Position numbers and translations under genes: made by a program | The notes under the pieces: generated by a model | Seen by the model: the letters and a program-made list of their open reading frames with translations, nothing else | Database searches by the model: none | What the model was told of the DNA's origin: nothing | Shown: positions 50,761 to 61,900 of the stretch, one piece after another | How positions within the stretch are numbered: position 1 is the first letter of the stretch | Layout: every line of letters begins with the position of its first letter | Origin: Serinus canaria | Taxonomy: Eukaryota > Chordata > Aves > Passeriformes > Fringillidae | Length of the DNA stretch: 64,000 nt | Direction of reading: 5' to 3' | Assembly (NCBI RefSeq): GCF_022539315.1 | Contig: NC_066316.1 | Location: 24,231,245 to 24,295,244, forward strand

Positions 50761-50793
50761 TAAAATTATTGTTATTTAAAATTATTGTTATTT
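50761..50793 (+). repeat. Perfect 16-bp tandem duplication
   Basis: The 16-mer taaaattattgttatt occurs twice in a row without mismatch (50761-50776, 50777-50792), then one further T. A small recent slippage product in AT-rich sequence. Confidence 0.92.
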
Positions 50794-51331
50794 GCCTAGA
50801 GTGAAAATACAAATATTTCTTAAAATCTGTTAACACTGTAAAGAATATAATAATATAAGGTGAAAATTTATAGGTGTCTAAAAATTTGTTTTCTGCAGGA
50901 ATTTTCATCTTCCATAACAGTGAATAAGAACAATGACAATTTTGTAAAATAGTCAGAGTTTTATTCTTTAATCTTTAGCCATAAGTATTTTATTTAGATA
51001 AGAGGAGGAAAATGGCTGAAGGGAACACATGCTGCTTTAAGTGCACATACCATTTAAAAAATCTTTCTACGTATAAGCAGACATTTTTGTTATAGTTTTC
51101 TTAGAAGAAAGATCTGGTTCTCAAAAGCAATGACTGATGCCAAGTGCTTCCATGGAAGGGCTACTCCCCTTGATGGCTATCCCATGGAAAAGCACAGGAT
51201 AACTTAAAAGTTCTCCTAATAGGATAAACTAATCATGAGACAAAATGAGACTTGGAGGTTGCAAGAAAAAAAGTTTAAAGAAATTTGTGGCCTCCTACAA
51301 GGGACAATTGTCCATGATGGACATCTTTAAA
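50794..51331. other. Unique non-coding sequence
   Basis: Nothing recognised up to the LTR that follows. Its last six bases (51326-51331) form the left copy of that LTR's target-site duplication. Confidence 0.45.
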
Positions 51332-51401
51332 TGTTTTATGAAAAATCCTTTCCTTAGGAAAAATCCACCAACATGTTTTATGAAAAATCCTTTCCTTAGG
51401 A
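51332..51401 (+). repeat. 42-bp-period tandem duplication inside the family B LTR
   Basis: Twenty-eight to 29 bases starting at the LTR's own first base are repeated at 51374-51401, with a 14-base spacer, giving a 42-bp period. The copies are identical in the 28-base core. Because the left copy abuts the TTTAAA duplication, the duplication lies within the element and was probably present at, or arose soon after, insertion. Confidence 0.93.
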
Positions 51402-51669
51402 TTTTTCCCCTCCTGAGAAACTGAGAGGCCTCAGGAACAAACTGTAAACAATTCTTATCTGCTGCTGTGGAATGCAACAGGGGAAATCTCTGATTGGCCT
51501 CATCAGGCTGTTTCCAATTAAGAGCCAATCCCAGATCACCTGCCCAGACTGTCTCGGTCAGAGACAAGACTTTGTTATTCATTCCTTTTCTATTCTTAGC
51601 TTAGCCTTCTGATTAAATCCTTCTCTCTATTCTTTTAGTATAGTTTTAATATATTATCTATCATATAAT

Positions 51670-51675
51670 AATAAA
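51670..51675 (+). promoter_or_regulatory. LTR polyadenylation signal AATAAA
   Basis: AATAAA about 75 bases before the LTR's 3' end, after an AT-rich TATA-like segment, the expected position near the R/U5 boundary. Confidence 0.55.
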
Positions 51676-51748
51676 TCAAGCTTCTGATACATGGAGTCAA
51701 CTTTCTCGTCTCTTCCCTCATCCTGTGACCCCTGTGAACAAGACAACA

Positions 51749-53026
51749 TTTAAAAGTCCTCTTTTCATAGAAATTAGAGAAGTTACTTCTCTGGTGACAG
51801 TTTACTACTTGAGTGGGTGGAGCAAGACTCACAGTGAAAATTTTACTGAATACCAAAAACACCCTCCAAGAGTAATCTAATAATTCATACTCATTGTAAC
51901 ATCTGTCTAGATAAAATATCATTTTTCTTCTGTTTACATTTTTATAGTCTCTTCACTATACCAGATATCATTTTGAAATTGCTGACAACCTCCACCTCCA
52001 TAAAGAGACTGTTTTAAATTTTTTACTTTTGGTTTGGAACCATATATAACACTCCTAGAGTTTAATTTATACCTATCTCCTGGTAAATGGAAATCCAGCA
52101 GTGAATAATTGGGATCAATCCTGCTGAGCTGTAAGGCAGAGTTATCACACAGAGGGGGATTATAAAATCTTAGACTTGTTCAGAGGGGGAAAGGATGTGT
52201 GTCTGTGTGTCAGATTGGGGTTCCCCACCAGTCTGGCAGGTCCCACCACAGAGAAAAGGGAAAGGAGGAATGTTAGGGGGGAGAACCACCTTCTTTCCAT
52301 GGCATTTTGGAAGTACTTCCTGATAAAGACACCAGCTGCTCAACTGAACAGAGACAGGTAGACAAAAAAAGGAACTTACAAATGAATTATTTGTGGTCTT
52401 TCAGCCGTGGTGGTACAGGAATTTGTATGTTTGTGCATCAGGCTGACCCGATCCTCTGTCACTGTTTTTATGAGTCAATGCTCCTCTCAAGGAGTGTCTC
52501 AAGCTTAAGAAACAGCCTTTCTGAAACAGAAATATTTCCTTTTTCTAACCTTTCCTGCATAGGAGTTAAATGTGACTCCTGAAAAATCAACAAATGTCCA
52601 GTGGTAATGTACCAAAACTCTTTCCCATTAGGAAATACGTGAAGATAGCCAAAGTCAAAGGATGACAGGGAAAAGAGGGGATAAAAACAAAGAGAAAGGA
52701 CAGGATAGAAAGTGAAAAGGAAAGAACTGTTTGAAGAAGAGGCCTGGGATCCAGGAGACCACAAGAAGAACTTCAGAAGACAGTTTCTCTGAGTCTTGAG
52801 CAATAAAATTCAAATGGAAAAATAAGAAATAATTCAGGGAAAGGAAAAGAGATGCATGGAAAATGAAAGGAAAGGGGCTAGGTGACAATTGGAACAAAAT
52901 CTGTAGAGAGTAATCTAGCAAGGAAACTAATCTGAAAATAGGAAAAAGGACAGAGCATAAGGGAGCTGGGTGGACAGGGAGCTGGAAAAGGCAGATGGAT
53001 GTGGCTTTGCCAGGACAAGATGTGCA
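51749..53026. other. Unique non-coding sequence
   Basis: The first six bases are the right copy of the LTR target-site duplication. The purine-rich stretch at 52640-52990 yields long open frames on the minus strand (111 and 124 codons, 52468-53029) rich in Phe, Leu, Ser and Pro. This is the signature of translating polypyrimidine DNA, not of a gene. Confidence 0.5.
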
Positions 53027-53060
53027 CATTTATGAGGAGACATCTGTCTCCTCATAAGTG
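53027..53060. repeat. 34-bp near-perfect palindrome (16-bp arms, 2-base centre)
   Basis: Arms at 53027-53042 and 53045-53060 pair over 16 positions with one G:T-type mismatch, separated by TC. The innermost 13 pairs are perfect. No flanking duplication or protein-coding context explains it. Confidence 0.92.
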
Positions 53061-56000
53061 AATTGAGGGTCTTGAGAAGACCTCTCTGAGTTTTGTAAAT
53101 CTTGGATTTTGCTGAAGCTGGCAGATGTCTCCCAGAAATATCAATGATATACTAGTCTTTTTGAAGCTCTGTTTCCCTGGAGTTTGGCCCCAAAAAATGT
53201 AATTTGACATTTTTTGCTATCACCTTTGTGTCTTTAAGTATGCACTTCATATAACAGCTTTATAATATTAACAAGCTGATGACAGCTCATTATACATTAT
53301 TAGACAAAGATTTTATTGTTGTGGGTGAGAAATATTCTCATTATTCATAGGTATCAAGGGCACTGTTGTGTTAGGCAAATAATTCTAAGGAAGTGTTGAT
53401 AAAGTGACACATCCTTTGAATTTTGCTGCACCATATTTCAGAGAAATTTGTGCAACCTTGGGGAGATCAAGTTCTACCAGTAATGTGACATGTAATTGCT
53501 CTTCTCTATCTTAGCAAAGTCTTATTGCATTATTGAATCCTGGGATATCTTTATAAAGAGAGTTTAAAATGTGTTTGGAAAATCTTTCATGAACTTGAGG
53601 TCAAACAGTTAAACCATTGTGTAGCACCATACATCTCTGGACACTCATAATCTGAAGATGTCAGAAAGACATTTTTTGACCCAGGAAAGAGCAGGATGAC
53701 TTCATACTGAAGCTTTCATTAGTTTGTCTCTAAAACAAATTTTGTTTTTAAAAAATGAACCTTGGTAAAAAGAATAATTTATGTGATAATTTCTACTACT
53801 AAAAAAACTTCAAACCCCCAATTCCCCATAAAAACTGAAAATTTGCAAACAAGCAAAAAAAGTACCAGGTTACAACTAACTGTTCTGCATACACAGTATT
53901 TCATCCTAAAATCCCTTTTTCAAGCATGCTTAACACATTCATGTTGGCTCTGATTTTGATCTCAGCATGGGAATTGGCTGGAGTGGTGCTACAATCATTC
54001 TGGGAGGAGGCTCTTTGTCAGTCATTAGACTCTATGACAATTTTTGTTCTTCATAAATGCCCAATCTATTGCAGAAATTACTTCACTGTCTCTCGGTTTT
54101 CAGGGGTGAATGATGACAAAACCAGCACTTAAATCATGGGTGGTAAAAGCTGATCTCTGTAGCCAGGAGAGGGCTGCTGCTTTCAGCCAGCATAGTGCTG
54201 GCTTCAACATCACTTTAGAGCAGTTCCACTGACCAGGAGCCAGCCTCAGGCATGGCTCACATTTTATGGGATGAACATATTTATCTCATATTCAGTTACT
54301 AAGGAAGACAAGAAATGGAAGTTCTTAAATAAGGGAAGTTTTAAGATGAAATGCTCTAAACATACACAACTGAACATTGCACCTTTTTTAAGATCAGCCA
54401 ACTGTAGTGATTCCCACCACCAGCCTTGTAACCCATCTACTTATTAAGTTAAATATCTCAGCTAAACCATGTTTGCAAGAATCTGAGACGTGAATAAAAT
54501 AACCTAGATGCAGGTTAGATTAATAATAAAAAATATGACCTAGATGTCTAAAATACAAGAGGGGATTAAAAAAATATTCACAATTTAAAAAGCTGTGAGA
54601 ATATTCTGTGATTTTTTTCATAAGTGTATAAAGCTTTGGTGTGTGCTCCAAGCTCTAGGTTCAAATTCAGAAGAACACAGCAACAGATACTCATCATTAG
54701 ACCAAATTCTTTTGTGCTTTTACAGGTGAGCACTATTCAGGAAAACTGGTTTAATGTGGTTAATGTTGGAGTAAAAATATTAGGAAGGATTCTTTATGAG
54801 AGGCTTTATACAGGGTTAAAAACCAGCTTAAACCATGCATTGTCCTTCACAGTCCTATTCAGTCATCCTTTTTCTCCAATAGTTGTGATTGGCAAAGGAC
54901 TACTATTACTCTACCCATTATAGCTCCCACATATTTCAGATTGCATTATTTTTCTTATTAAAGCGGATGTGTCTCTGAAGAGATAAAAATGAGATGACAA
55001 ATATCTGCATGCTACAGTGTGGAAAGTCACTTCAAGCTTCATCTTGTTCTGTGCAAAGGCAAATGATGCAAAATTTTCCTCTCTGGGGAGAAAAAGATAT
55101 CTTTGTGTGCCAAGATGCTTAGAGATCAAAGGTATCTCTGTGTCACTGAGACACTGAGATTCATGGACTCATAAAATGAGATAACAATTCTTTTTCTAGT
55201 CATTTTTATGTGTTCCCAAGGAAGTAAAGCTGTTTCCTACTTCTGTTCTCCTTGATGTTGGTCATCTGCAGGAAATATCTTACCAATGACTTTCTAAACT
55301 ATGAGAACTAGTCCCTGAAGGTTCTTCTACCAGCTTCTGGAAGGAGAATGTCCACTGGCACAGCACAGACAGTGCCACTGGCTTTCCCCTGGGCAGGTGG
55401 GTACAGTGAGGTGGGTTTTGGTGGGAACTGCTCTGCCACAAGTTGTGAGTGTTTGGCCAGGCACAGGGGCTGGGTGGCAGTGACAAAGTGGCTGCCCTTG
55501 GCATGAAGCTGCCCCTCACCCTGTACAGGCTGGCACACAGATGTGAGAGGAGTGGTGCCACACTCTGCCTGAGCTAGGCTTGTTATTAGCTCCTTACTTT
55601 CACAAAGACTCAATTACAGCAGGGATTGCTTTCAAATAATTAGCAGCAAATTTCCTCCTTGTAACAACAGAAATCTAATCTAAGCAAGAGCCAGAAGCCA
55701 CACTTCCTCTCTCCCTGAAAGACACTGCTGGGCTCAGATCACACACTTCTCAGACACTCACTGAAACCAGACTGAAAGCAGAGCTGCTGTGCTCCCTGAG
55801 CAACACCAAACTTGTCTCCTCCACAGAGGCTTTTGTCTCACCCAACTCACTGGGAAGGTTGCAGGTTTTCTCTTTTTCCAGCACATACATAAAGCTCATG
55901 CAAGCAGCTGTGGAGTGTGGGGTTGTTTCTTTCAATCCACTCCCTTGAAGGTCACTGGGTTTCTAAGAAACACTGTGAGTAGGCACTGACTTCTGCTCAG

Positions 56001-57552
56001 CCTTAGAATCTTGTGGGGCTGAAATTGGGATGCACAGGTTCTAGGTGCAAAGACAGGTCTTGGCTCACATTCAGAGAATGTTCTGACTGAACGACTTGTA
56101 ATTCTTTCCATTAGTGCTTTTCCCTCTATTTCCTTTACATTGTACTGCAGATTTCCAGCTTTTGACTTATCCAAAATGGGTCATCTGGTCTTAGGGGAGT
56201 CAAGATGAAAAAGCAGAAGGTAAGATGAAAAAACTCCCTTTACACCATGACAGGCAGTGGTGCCTGCCAGGATCTGCAGATGAGTTAGAAGTCAGACTGT
56301 CAAAATGTCTTCTGTCATAAGAGGGGAGGCCAAAACTCTCCCTTGCTGTTTCCTGAGAGGACCTGCAGAGATCAGCTCCTCAGCTTGTCCTTGCTGCCCA
56401 CCAGTGTGATGGCTGTGAAGCCCCACATAAGGACAGACAGACTGAGCACACCTTAGGGGTGGCTCTCAAGTCTAGCAGTATTCTAGAAGCAAGAAAAAGT
56501 CATCTGTATTGTCAATCTGTTCTGTCTTCATTCTCACAGTAAGGATTTTTCCTAAATATATCTTTATGAAGTTTGGAAGCAGCCTTTAAAGACTAGGAGA
56601 CCCTCTCTTTCCTTTGTGTTAACAAAAGGAGAAAGGAGAAGGTGATTTTCTTTGTCCTGCTCTCTTCCTCGTCCTTTTTTTCCCCTGTTATATTATTATG
56701 ATGTGCTCATACTCTCTCAAGATTAAAATTAGTCCATCTCAGCTTTTCCAGCTAGCTTTAATTATGGGTTTAATCAGTGTTTGCAACACATGCAGACATT
56801 ATTCTTATTTATATGCATAGAAGCCATTCTGATTCATTACCAAGGCAGACTTGAGGTTACCATCTATTGTTGTCAAGCTTAAACTTTTGACACAGGCTGT
56901 TATTTTACTAAACATTTAAATTATTAAATGAAAGAATAATATGACAACATGACAAATAAAGTCCCTGGAAAATTACTTTTTTTCTACTTAATACAATTTT
57001 AAATAAGCAAATAACTCTTAATCAAATCTTTCATCTTAAAATTCTAAGTTCAGCACCTCATAAACAGAGATGTTCACAGCACCTGTGGCACACACAACAC
57101 AATTTGTGGCATGTCTAATAGATGCTGTTTCTTCTTCAGGCAGGTAACTATTGGTGCAAGGTGACCCTGACATAGGGAATGATGTATGGAGGGGCTTGAC
57201 AGCTGGCCTGCAACAAAGCTGAGTTAATAAAAGAAGTAACACTTGATGATTTTTGAGTGTATCCATAGCAAAAAAGAAGACAAGGCTGTCAGCATGGAAA
57301 CAGATTAGAAAAGATACATGAGAATTTTTGTTAGCTAGACTATGTGCATAAGTAGATGTGCATACTTGCCTTATTAAATTTCTGTAAAACTTGTGCCAAT
57401 TATATTGATGTCAATTGCTTTGCACCAATGACTATAATAAGTTATTGTGATGTAGTTAATGACTTAAGATCATGCTTTGTTAAGAGTATATAAGCTGGAG
57501 AACACGCAGAATCAAAAACTTTTTTTCCTGTTGGACCCTGATCAGGTGTGTA
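53061..57552. other. Unique non-coding sequence
   Basis: No gene or dispersed repeat recognised. A GC-richer patch at 55310-55560 gives two overlapping minus-strand open frames (93 and 101 codons) without known domains. A 99-codon plus-strand frame at 54624-54923 spans a tttacag|gtgagc junction but is not recognised. Confidence 0.45.
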
Positions 57553-57945
57553 TGTCACATCTGACCTACTGGTGACAATAATGTGCTCTGACTCCACACT
57601 TGCAGGAGGCTGAACAATTGCTTTATTAAGCTATACTATATGACACTAATACTATATATTAAAGCCATACTAAAGAGATACTACTACTAAGACTAAAGAA
57701 AACCCGTGACCATTTCACAACACAGCTTTGGCCCAATTGGTCAGTCAGTCCAAACAACCATCAGCAGAGTCCAGTTAACAAATCTCTCTCAGTAAACAAC
57801 CTCCATAGCACATTCCACATGTGCCAAACCACAGGAGCAGCAAGTAGAGATGAGAATTGTTTTCTCTTCTCCCTCTCTGTTTCTCACATCCAATCCTGGG
57901 AGGGAGAATTATGTCTCTCTCTGTTCAGAGAATGTGAATACCACA
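57553..57945 (-). mobile_element. Solo LTR of an endogenous retrovirus (family A, minus copy)
   Basis: Read on the minus strand it starts TGTGG (57945) and ends GTGACA (57553), matching the LTR at 35916-36296 along its whole length with many substitutions and small indels. The best conserved block is 'tttggcacatgtggaatgtg' and the following 'tatggag.ttgttta'. The six flanking bases on the two sides (tgtgta, ggtaag) do not match, so the target-site duplication is lost, or the LTR arose by recombination between elements, or an end is misplaced by a few bases. No internal viral sequence remains. Confidence 0.86.
57622..57627 (-). promoter_or_regulatory. LTR polyadenylation signal AATAAA (minus strand)
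   Basis: TTTATT on the plus strand is AATAAA on the coding strand of this LTR, in the block 'cttaataaag' shared with the copy at 36219. Confidence 0.58.
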
Positions 57946-58035
57946 GGTAAGGATTAAAGGCTCTCAGGCTCTGAGTACCAGAATTGGTAATCAGGTGTGA
58001 AGATAAATCATGCCTCTACACACTTCCCTATCTCC

Positions 58036-58935
58036 CAGGGGCTGAGTGGGCCCTTCAGTTTGCTTGCAGAGGACACAAAGCTGGGCAGGAATGTCAATCT
58101 GCAGGAGAGCAGGAACAGTCTACAGACAGACCTGGGCAGGATTGGTGAGCCAAGGCCAGTGGTAGGAGGCTCAGCAAGGCCAGCTGTCAGGTCCTGCCCT
58201 GGGGTCACCACAAACACAGCCAGCACCACTGGCTCGAGGAAGGGTGGCTGGAAACTGCACGTGAGACCTGGGAGTGCTGGTGACAGTGACAGAACAGGAC
58301 CCAGGGTGGGCTCAGGTGGCCAAGAAGGCCAATGGCATCCTGGCTTGTTCCAGCAACAGTGTTGTCAGCAGGAGCAGAGCAGGGAATGTCCCCCTGTACT
58401 GGGCACTGGTGAGGGCACACCTCGAGTGCTGTGTCCAGCTCTGGGCCCCTCACTACAAGAAAGGCACTGAGGAGCTGGAGTGAGCCCAGAGAAGGGCAAG
58501 AGAGCTGGTGGAGGGTCTGGGGCACAAGTCCCAGGAGGAGCTGGGGGTGTTCAGCCTGAGTGGCTCAGAGCAGAGCTTATTTCTCCCTTCATTTCTCTCT
58601 CTTTACACCTGAAAGGGGTGTGTAGCTGTCGTGAAGAGGGTTGGTCTCTTCCCCTAAGAAACAAAGGAAATTATGAGAGGTAATGGCCTCAAGTCGTGCT
58701 AGGACCAGTTTAGATTAGATTTTAGGAAAACTTCTTCACAAAAGGGGTTGTCAAGCACTGGAACGGGCTGCCCAGGGACATGGGAGAGGCATCATCCCTG
58801 CAGGGAATGTAAAAGCTGTTTAGATGTGGCACTTAGGGACATGGCTTGGCCGTGGGCAGGGCAGAACTAACTGGCTGGATGAGATGGTAGGAAATGCCTT
58901 TTCCAAGCTTGACAGTGTTCTGTGTTTCTGTGATC
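58036..58935 (+). mobile_element. CR1 LINE, about 900-bp 3' fragment with decayed reverse-transcriptase end
   Basis: The 5' part encodes pieces of the C-terminal region of the CR1 ORF2 reverse transcriptase: an LSGPFSL.AEDTKLG-like segment, then AKKANGILA and PLYWALVRAHLE..VQLWAP in a different frame. A frameshift therefore lies between about 58230 and 58310. The second frame ends at a TGA at 58481-58483, after which GCC CAG AGA AGG continues the family-like reading. From about 58680 the 3' untranslated region follows ('cactggaacgggctgccca', 'gatgtggcacttagggacat') to a degenerate end 'tgtgtttctgtgat'. The element cannot make protein. It lies about 90 bases from the family A LTR, so the two form a small repeat cluster. 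Confidence 0.93.
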
Positions 58936-61900
58936 ATTATTGCTGCATACTGGGCTCAGAAGTAAGTTGGCTAAATGGGGGTTCTTAAGGGTATGGAGCA
59001 GTTTTGCATCCTGCTGAAGGCAGTCCTCTCTGACAAGGAGCTTTTCCAAGATGTTTTTACTGTGAAAATGAAAAGCTAATAGAAGCTGGTTTTAAGGAGT
59101 TGCAGTAAAGAGAGTAAGCTCAAGGGAATTGCCTCATGGCTTATTTTTTTACAGAAGCTGGAATTATCAAGAAATTGTTTCTGGTTTTAGTTCTGAGTAG
59201 AGATACCATTAAACAGATGGGTGTTTCCATGTTTTATGGCAGTCTAGTAAATTAATTTTAATATCTTCAATGTAAACAGCAATACATAAGCAAAAGTGCC
59301 TCAAGGTTAGCAAATGCTTGAGAGCTTGTGCCAGTTGAGATGGTTTTCAGAGCAAGCAATTAATTCTAGGAGCCTGTATCAGCTACCAAGAACTGCAATT
59401 AAAAAAAGGGAAAAAAAAAGAATTATTTGGTCTGCCAGTATTTCTTGACAGAAACTCTGTGTCTTCTCAATGCAAATAACACCATGAAAGGAAAACTGCA
59501 CAACAAAAGAAAGCAAACTCAATCACAATAAAGAGTATTTACTGTTCAGTTCAAAAAAAGGTTTCTGCTAACTGTCTAAGCCTGGAGTGAAGCTGACACT
59601 GTTTTTATGTGTAAAGCAACAATGCAACATATTCAGCAATTTCTCAATCCTCCAGGCTCCACTAGAATTTTAAATCATAGAGTGTTATGATTGGTAATCT
59701 GATATAGATTTTCTGGGTTTAGCTTCTCCTGTGACAGGTGAAGTTGTTCTGTTGAACAAAACAAATTTAACAATTTTTTAAGAAGTGTCAAAGTCCATAT
59801 ATCCTCCATCAAGGCAGAGGAGATGGAAACAACAGCTAATACCCTGTTGATGCACTGCAAATTCAATGTCATGTTACAACTAATGGGCCAAAGATTCTTA
59901 TTTAAAGCATTTCAGCAAAGCTTTCTCATCACAGTAATCCCTCCTTACCACTCCTCATTATATTCAAGGATAATTGAAGTCCTGTGGGGGAGTCCTTCTT
60001 GCATTTTTTGTGCTTTGGGAGAAAACCATGCCACATAAACAGCACCATAGCTCCTAACAGAGCTAAAAGATGACTGAGAACTCTAAAATACAGCCAGTAG
60101 CAGAAACACATAAACAAGAAAACAAGGATTGTACAATGGCTTGGGAATATCTATTGCAGTTGATGGCTGTTGTACAGAGCACTCAGTAAGGCATGCAATG
60201 ATCTGCCATCTGAACTATAAAATCAGTTTATAGTTTCAGTTAAATTAATTTATAACTGCTATCAATCCTGTTAATTGGTCAGCATGGAATATGAGGAACA
60301 GCAACACCCCTGCACTTGAGAGCTAGCATCTTATAGAGGATTTAATTTTAGTGTGACAGGGAGTATAAAATTATTCACTGACCATGAAGATAAATTTATA
60401 ACACCATTGGGCTCCTTATTCAAATAGATCTCCAAAGTGTGTAACAATTAATCATTTTGATTGTAGAGACAATGAAGCATGCAGCAATCTCATGTAATTG
60501 CAGCATAAACTTGGATTTGTTCTTGTTCAAATCATAGGCTTTTTTCAGGCCCAATATTACATCAGCATGTAATTTTATACCCTGATGGTCCTTCCATTGC
60601 TTTATGCAGAATAAATGCATTTAAACTAAAGGGATTGAATCACTTTGTCTGGCACAAATGCTCCTGAGCTCTTAGTTGAAATAATCTGAGGTACACAAAA
60701 TATTTAGGAACCTTTTATTTTAAGATATACTTTGCTTACCGTGACAGAAGCAGAATAAGATGCCCAGTCCAGAATGGACAAAACATTTCTTCCAGCTGAT
60801 CATCTGCCTGCTACTGACAGAAATTTAAAATCCATAAAGGGCTGTGAACATTGCCCAGTGTCTCCCAGCTGTGACAGGGCTAAGGAACTTTGAATGTCCA
60901 GCTGGCACCCTAAAATGGGCCTTTCCTTTGGGATGAGGGCAGAGGAGATGCTCTGCTCCTCTGAGACCTCTCTGGCAAGCCTGTGACTCAGAAGAATCTA
61001 GGATCTTGCAAAAGTTGTTGTGCCTGGGGCAGGTAAGAGGTGCACAGAGGTCACACATTGGGTTTTACAGTTTTACTGCCACAGAGTGGAACATACAGAC
61101 AATGGCTGTGCACTGTAGAACACAATTCTAACAAAGGAACTTTCACTTTATTTTAAGGTCAGTTTCTCACTGCTAATGGGAAACATAAAGATTCTGTACC
61201 CTTTTACCATCGAAACTGAATGCAAAGTCACAGTCAGAGTACAGTAATAAATCCCCCCAAAACCAATCAGCAATCCCCCATTTGCCCAAAAAATCTCCCA
61301 CAAAACCTCCCACGAGCTCTGGGGTTTTGGCTTTGTGTCTGAATGATGCTGACAGTTCCAGTTCTGCACTGTGAGCACTTGCGTCAGTTTGCAGCTGACA
61401 AGAAAGGGATTAGATTAAAAAGCAGAGAATTAAAACCAAGATGCATTAACAGTTGATTGCTTTCACCATGAAAACCAACTTGGCTTGATTCAGTAATGTT
61501 TTTTACTTTCTTTTACCATTGCCTTTGCATTAGTTTTGGATATTGTTACTTCCTAGAAAGTAATTATCCTGCCTACGTGTTATCTTGATTCAATGACTAG
61601 ATAAAAGTCAAAATTGCTAAGAATAAATTCAAACATCTGACAGAAAAAAATGCTCAATATTGGTTTTATGTAAGAGTTTCTAAAGATTGAAGCTTTCATT
61701 TGTAACCAAATAATCTGCAATTGTTTGACAGGTCTTGTGAAGCGATGCTTGTTTAAGCCACCAACCATAATTTTGAATTGAGTGTAATTGTCCCAAAGGC
61801 TGCTGTCTCTATCATGCTTCCACAGCTATAGGTATATACAGCTGTGGAGTATATTCAGGATAAAAATCTCAATAAAGATCCATGGCATAAAGGAAGCTTC

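Larger units (their letters stand above)
51332..51748 (+). mobile_element. Solo LTR of an endogenous retrovirus (family B), intact ends and 6-bp target-site duplication
   Basis: The element begins TGTTTTATG and ends AAGACAACA (TG...CA ends, TGT/ACA inverted termini). It is flanked on both sides by TTTAAA (51326-51331 and 51749-51754), a perfect 6-bp target-site duplication. Six bases is the usual duplication of class II (beta-like, ERVK) retroviruses, so I infer that class. Family-typical blocks are 'gctgctgtggaatgcaacag', 'ttttagtatagttttaatat', the AATAAA at 51670 and 'catggagtcaactttctcgt'. This resembles an LTR family I recall as common in passerines. No internal viral coding sequence is present. 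An internal 42-bp duplication is listed separately. Confidence 0.92.

Noticed and set aside
51295..51582. 95-codon minus-strand frame with a repeated GFFIKH motif
   Set aside because: The motif is the translation of the 42-bp duplication in the LTR.
52468..53029. Minus-strand frames of 111 and 124 codons rich in Phe, Leu, Ser and Pro
   Set aside because: They arise from a purine-rich plus strand, which has few stop codons on the complement; no domain is seen.
54624..54923. 99-codon plus-strand frame crossing a tttacag|gtgagc site
   Set aside because: The AG and GT overlap at one point, so no exon is defined, and the peptide is not recognised.
57997..58470. 157-codon plus-strand frame
   Set aside because: Most of it is the frameshifted CR1 reverse-transcriptase remnant; the start codon lies upstream of the element by chance.
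60737..60812. Minus-strand open interval before a GTAAGC-type donor (CACG|GTAAGC)
   Set aside because: The acceptor is weak, the donor is off consensus at the exon side, and the 23-residue peptide matches nothing known to me.
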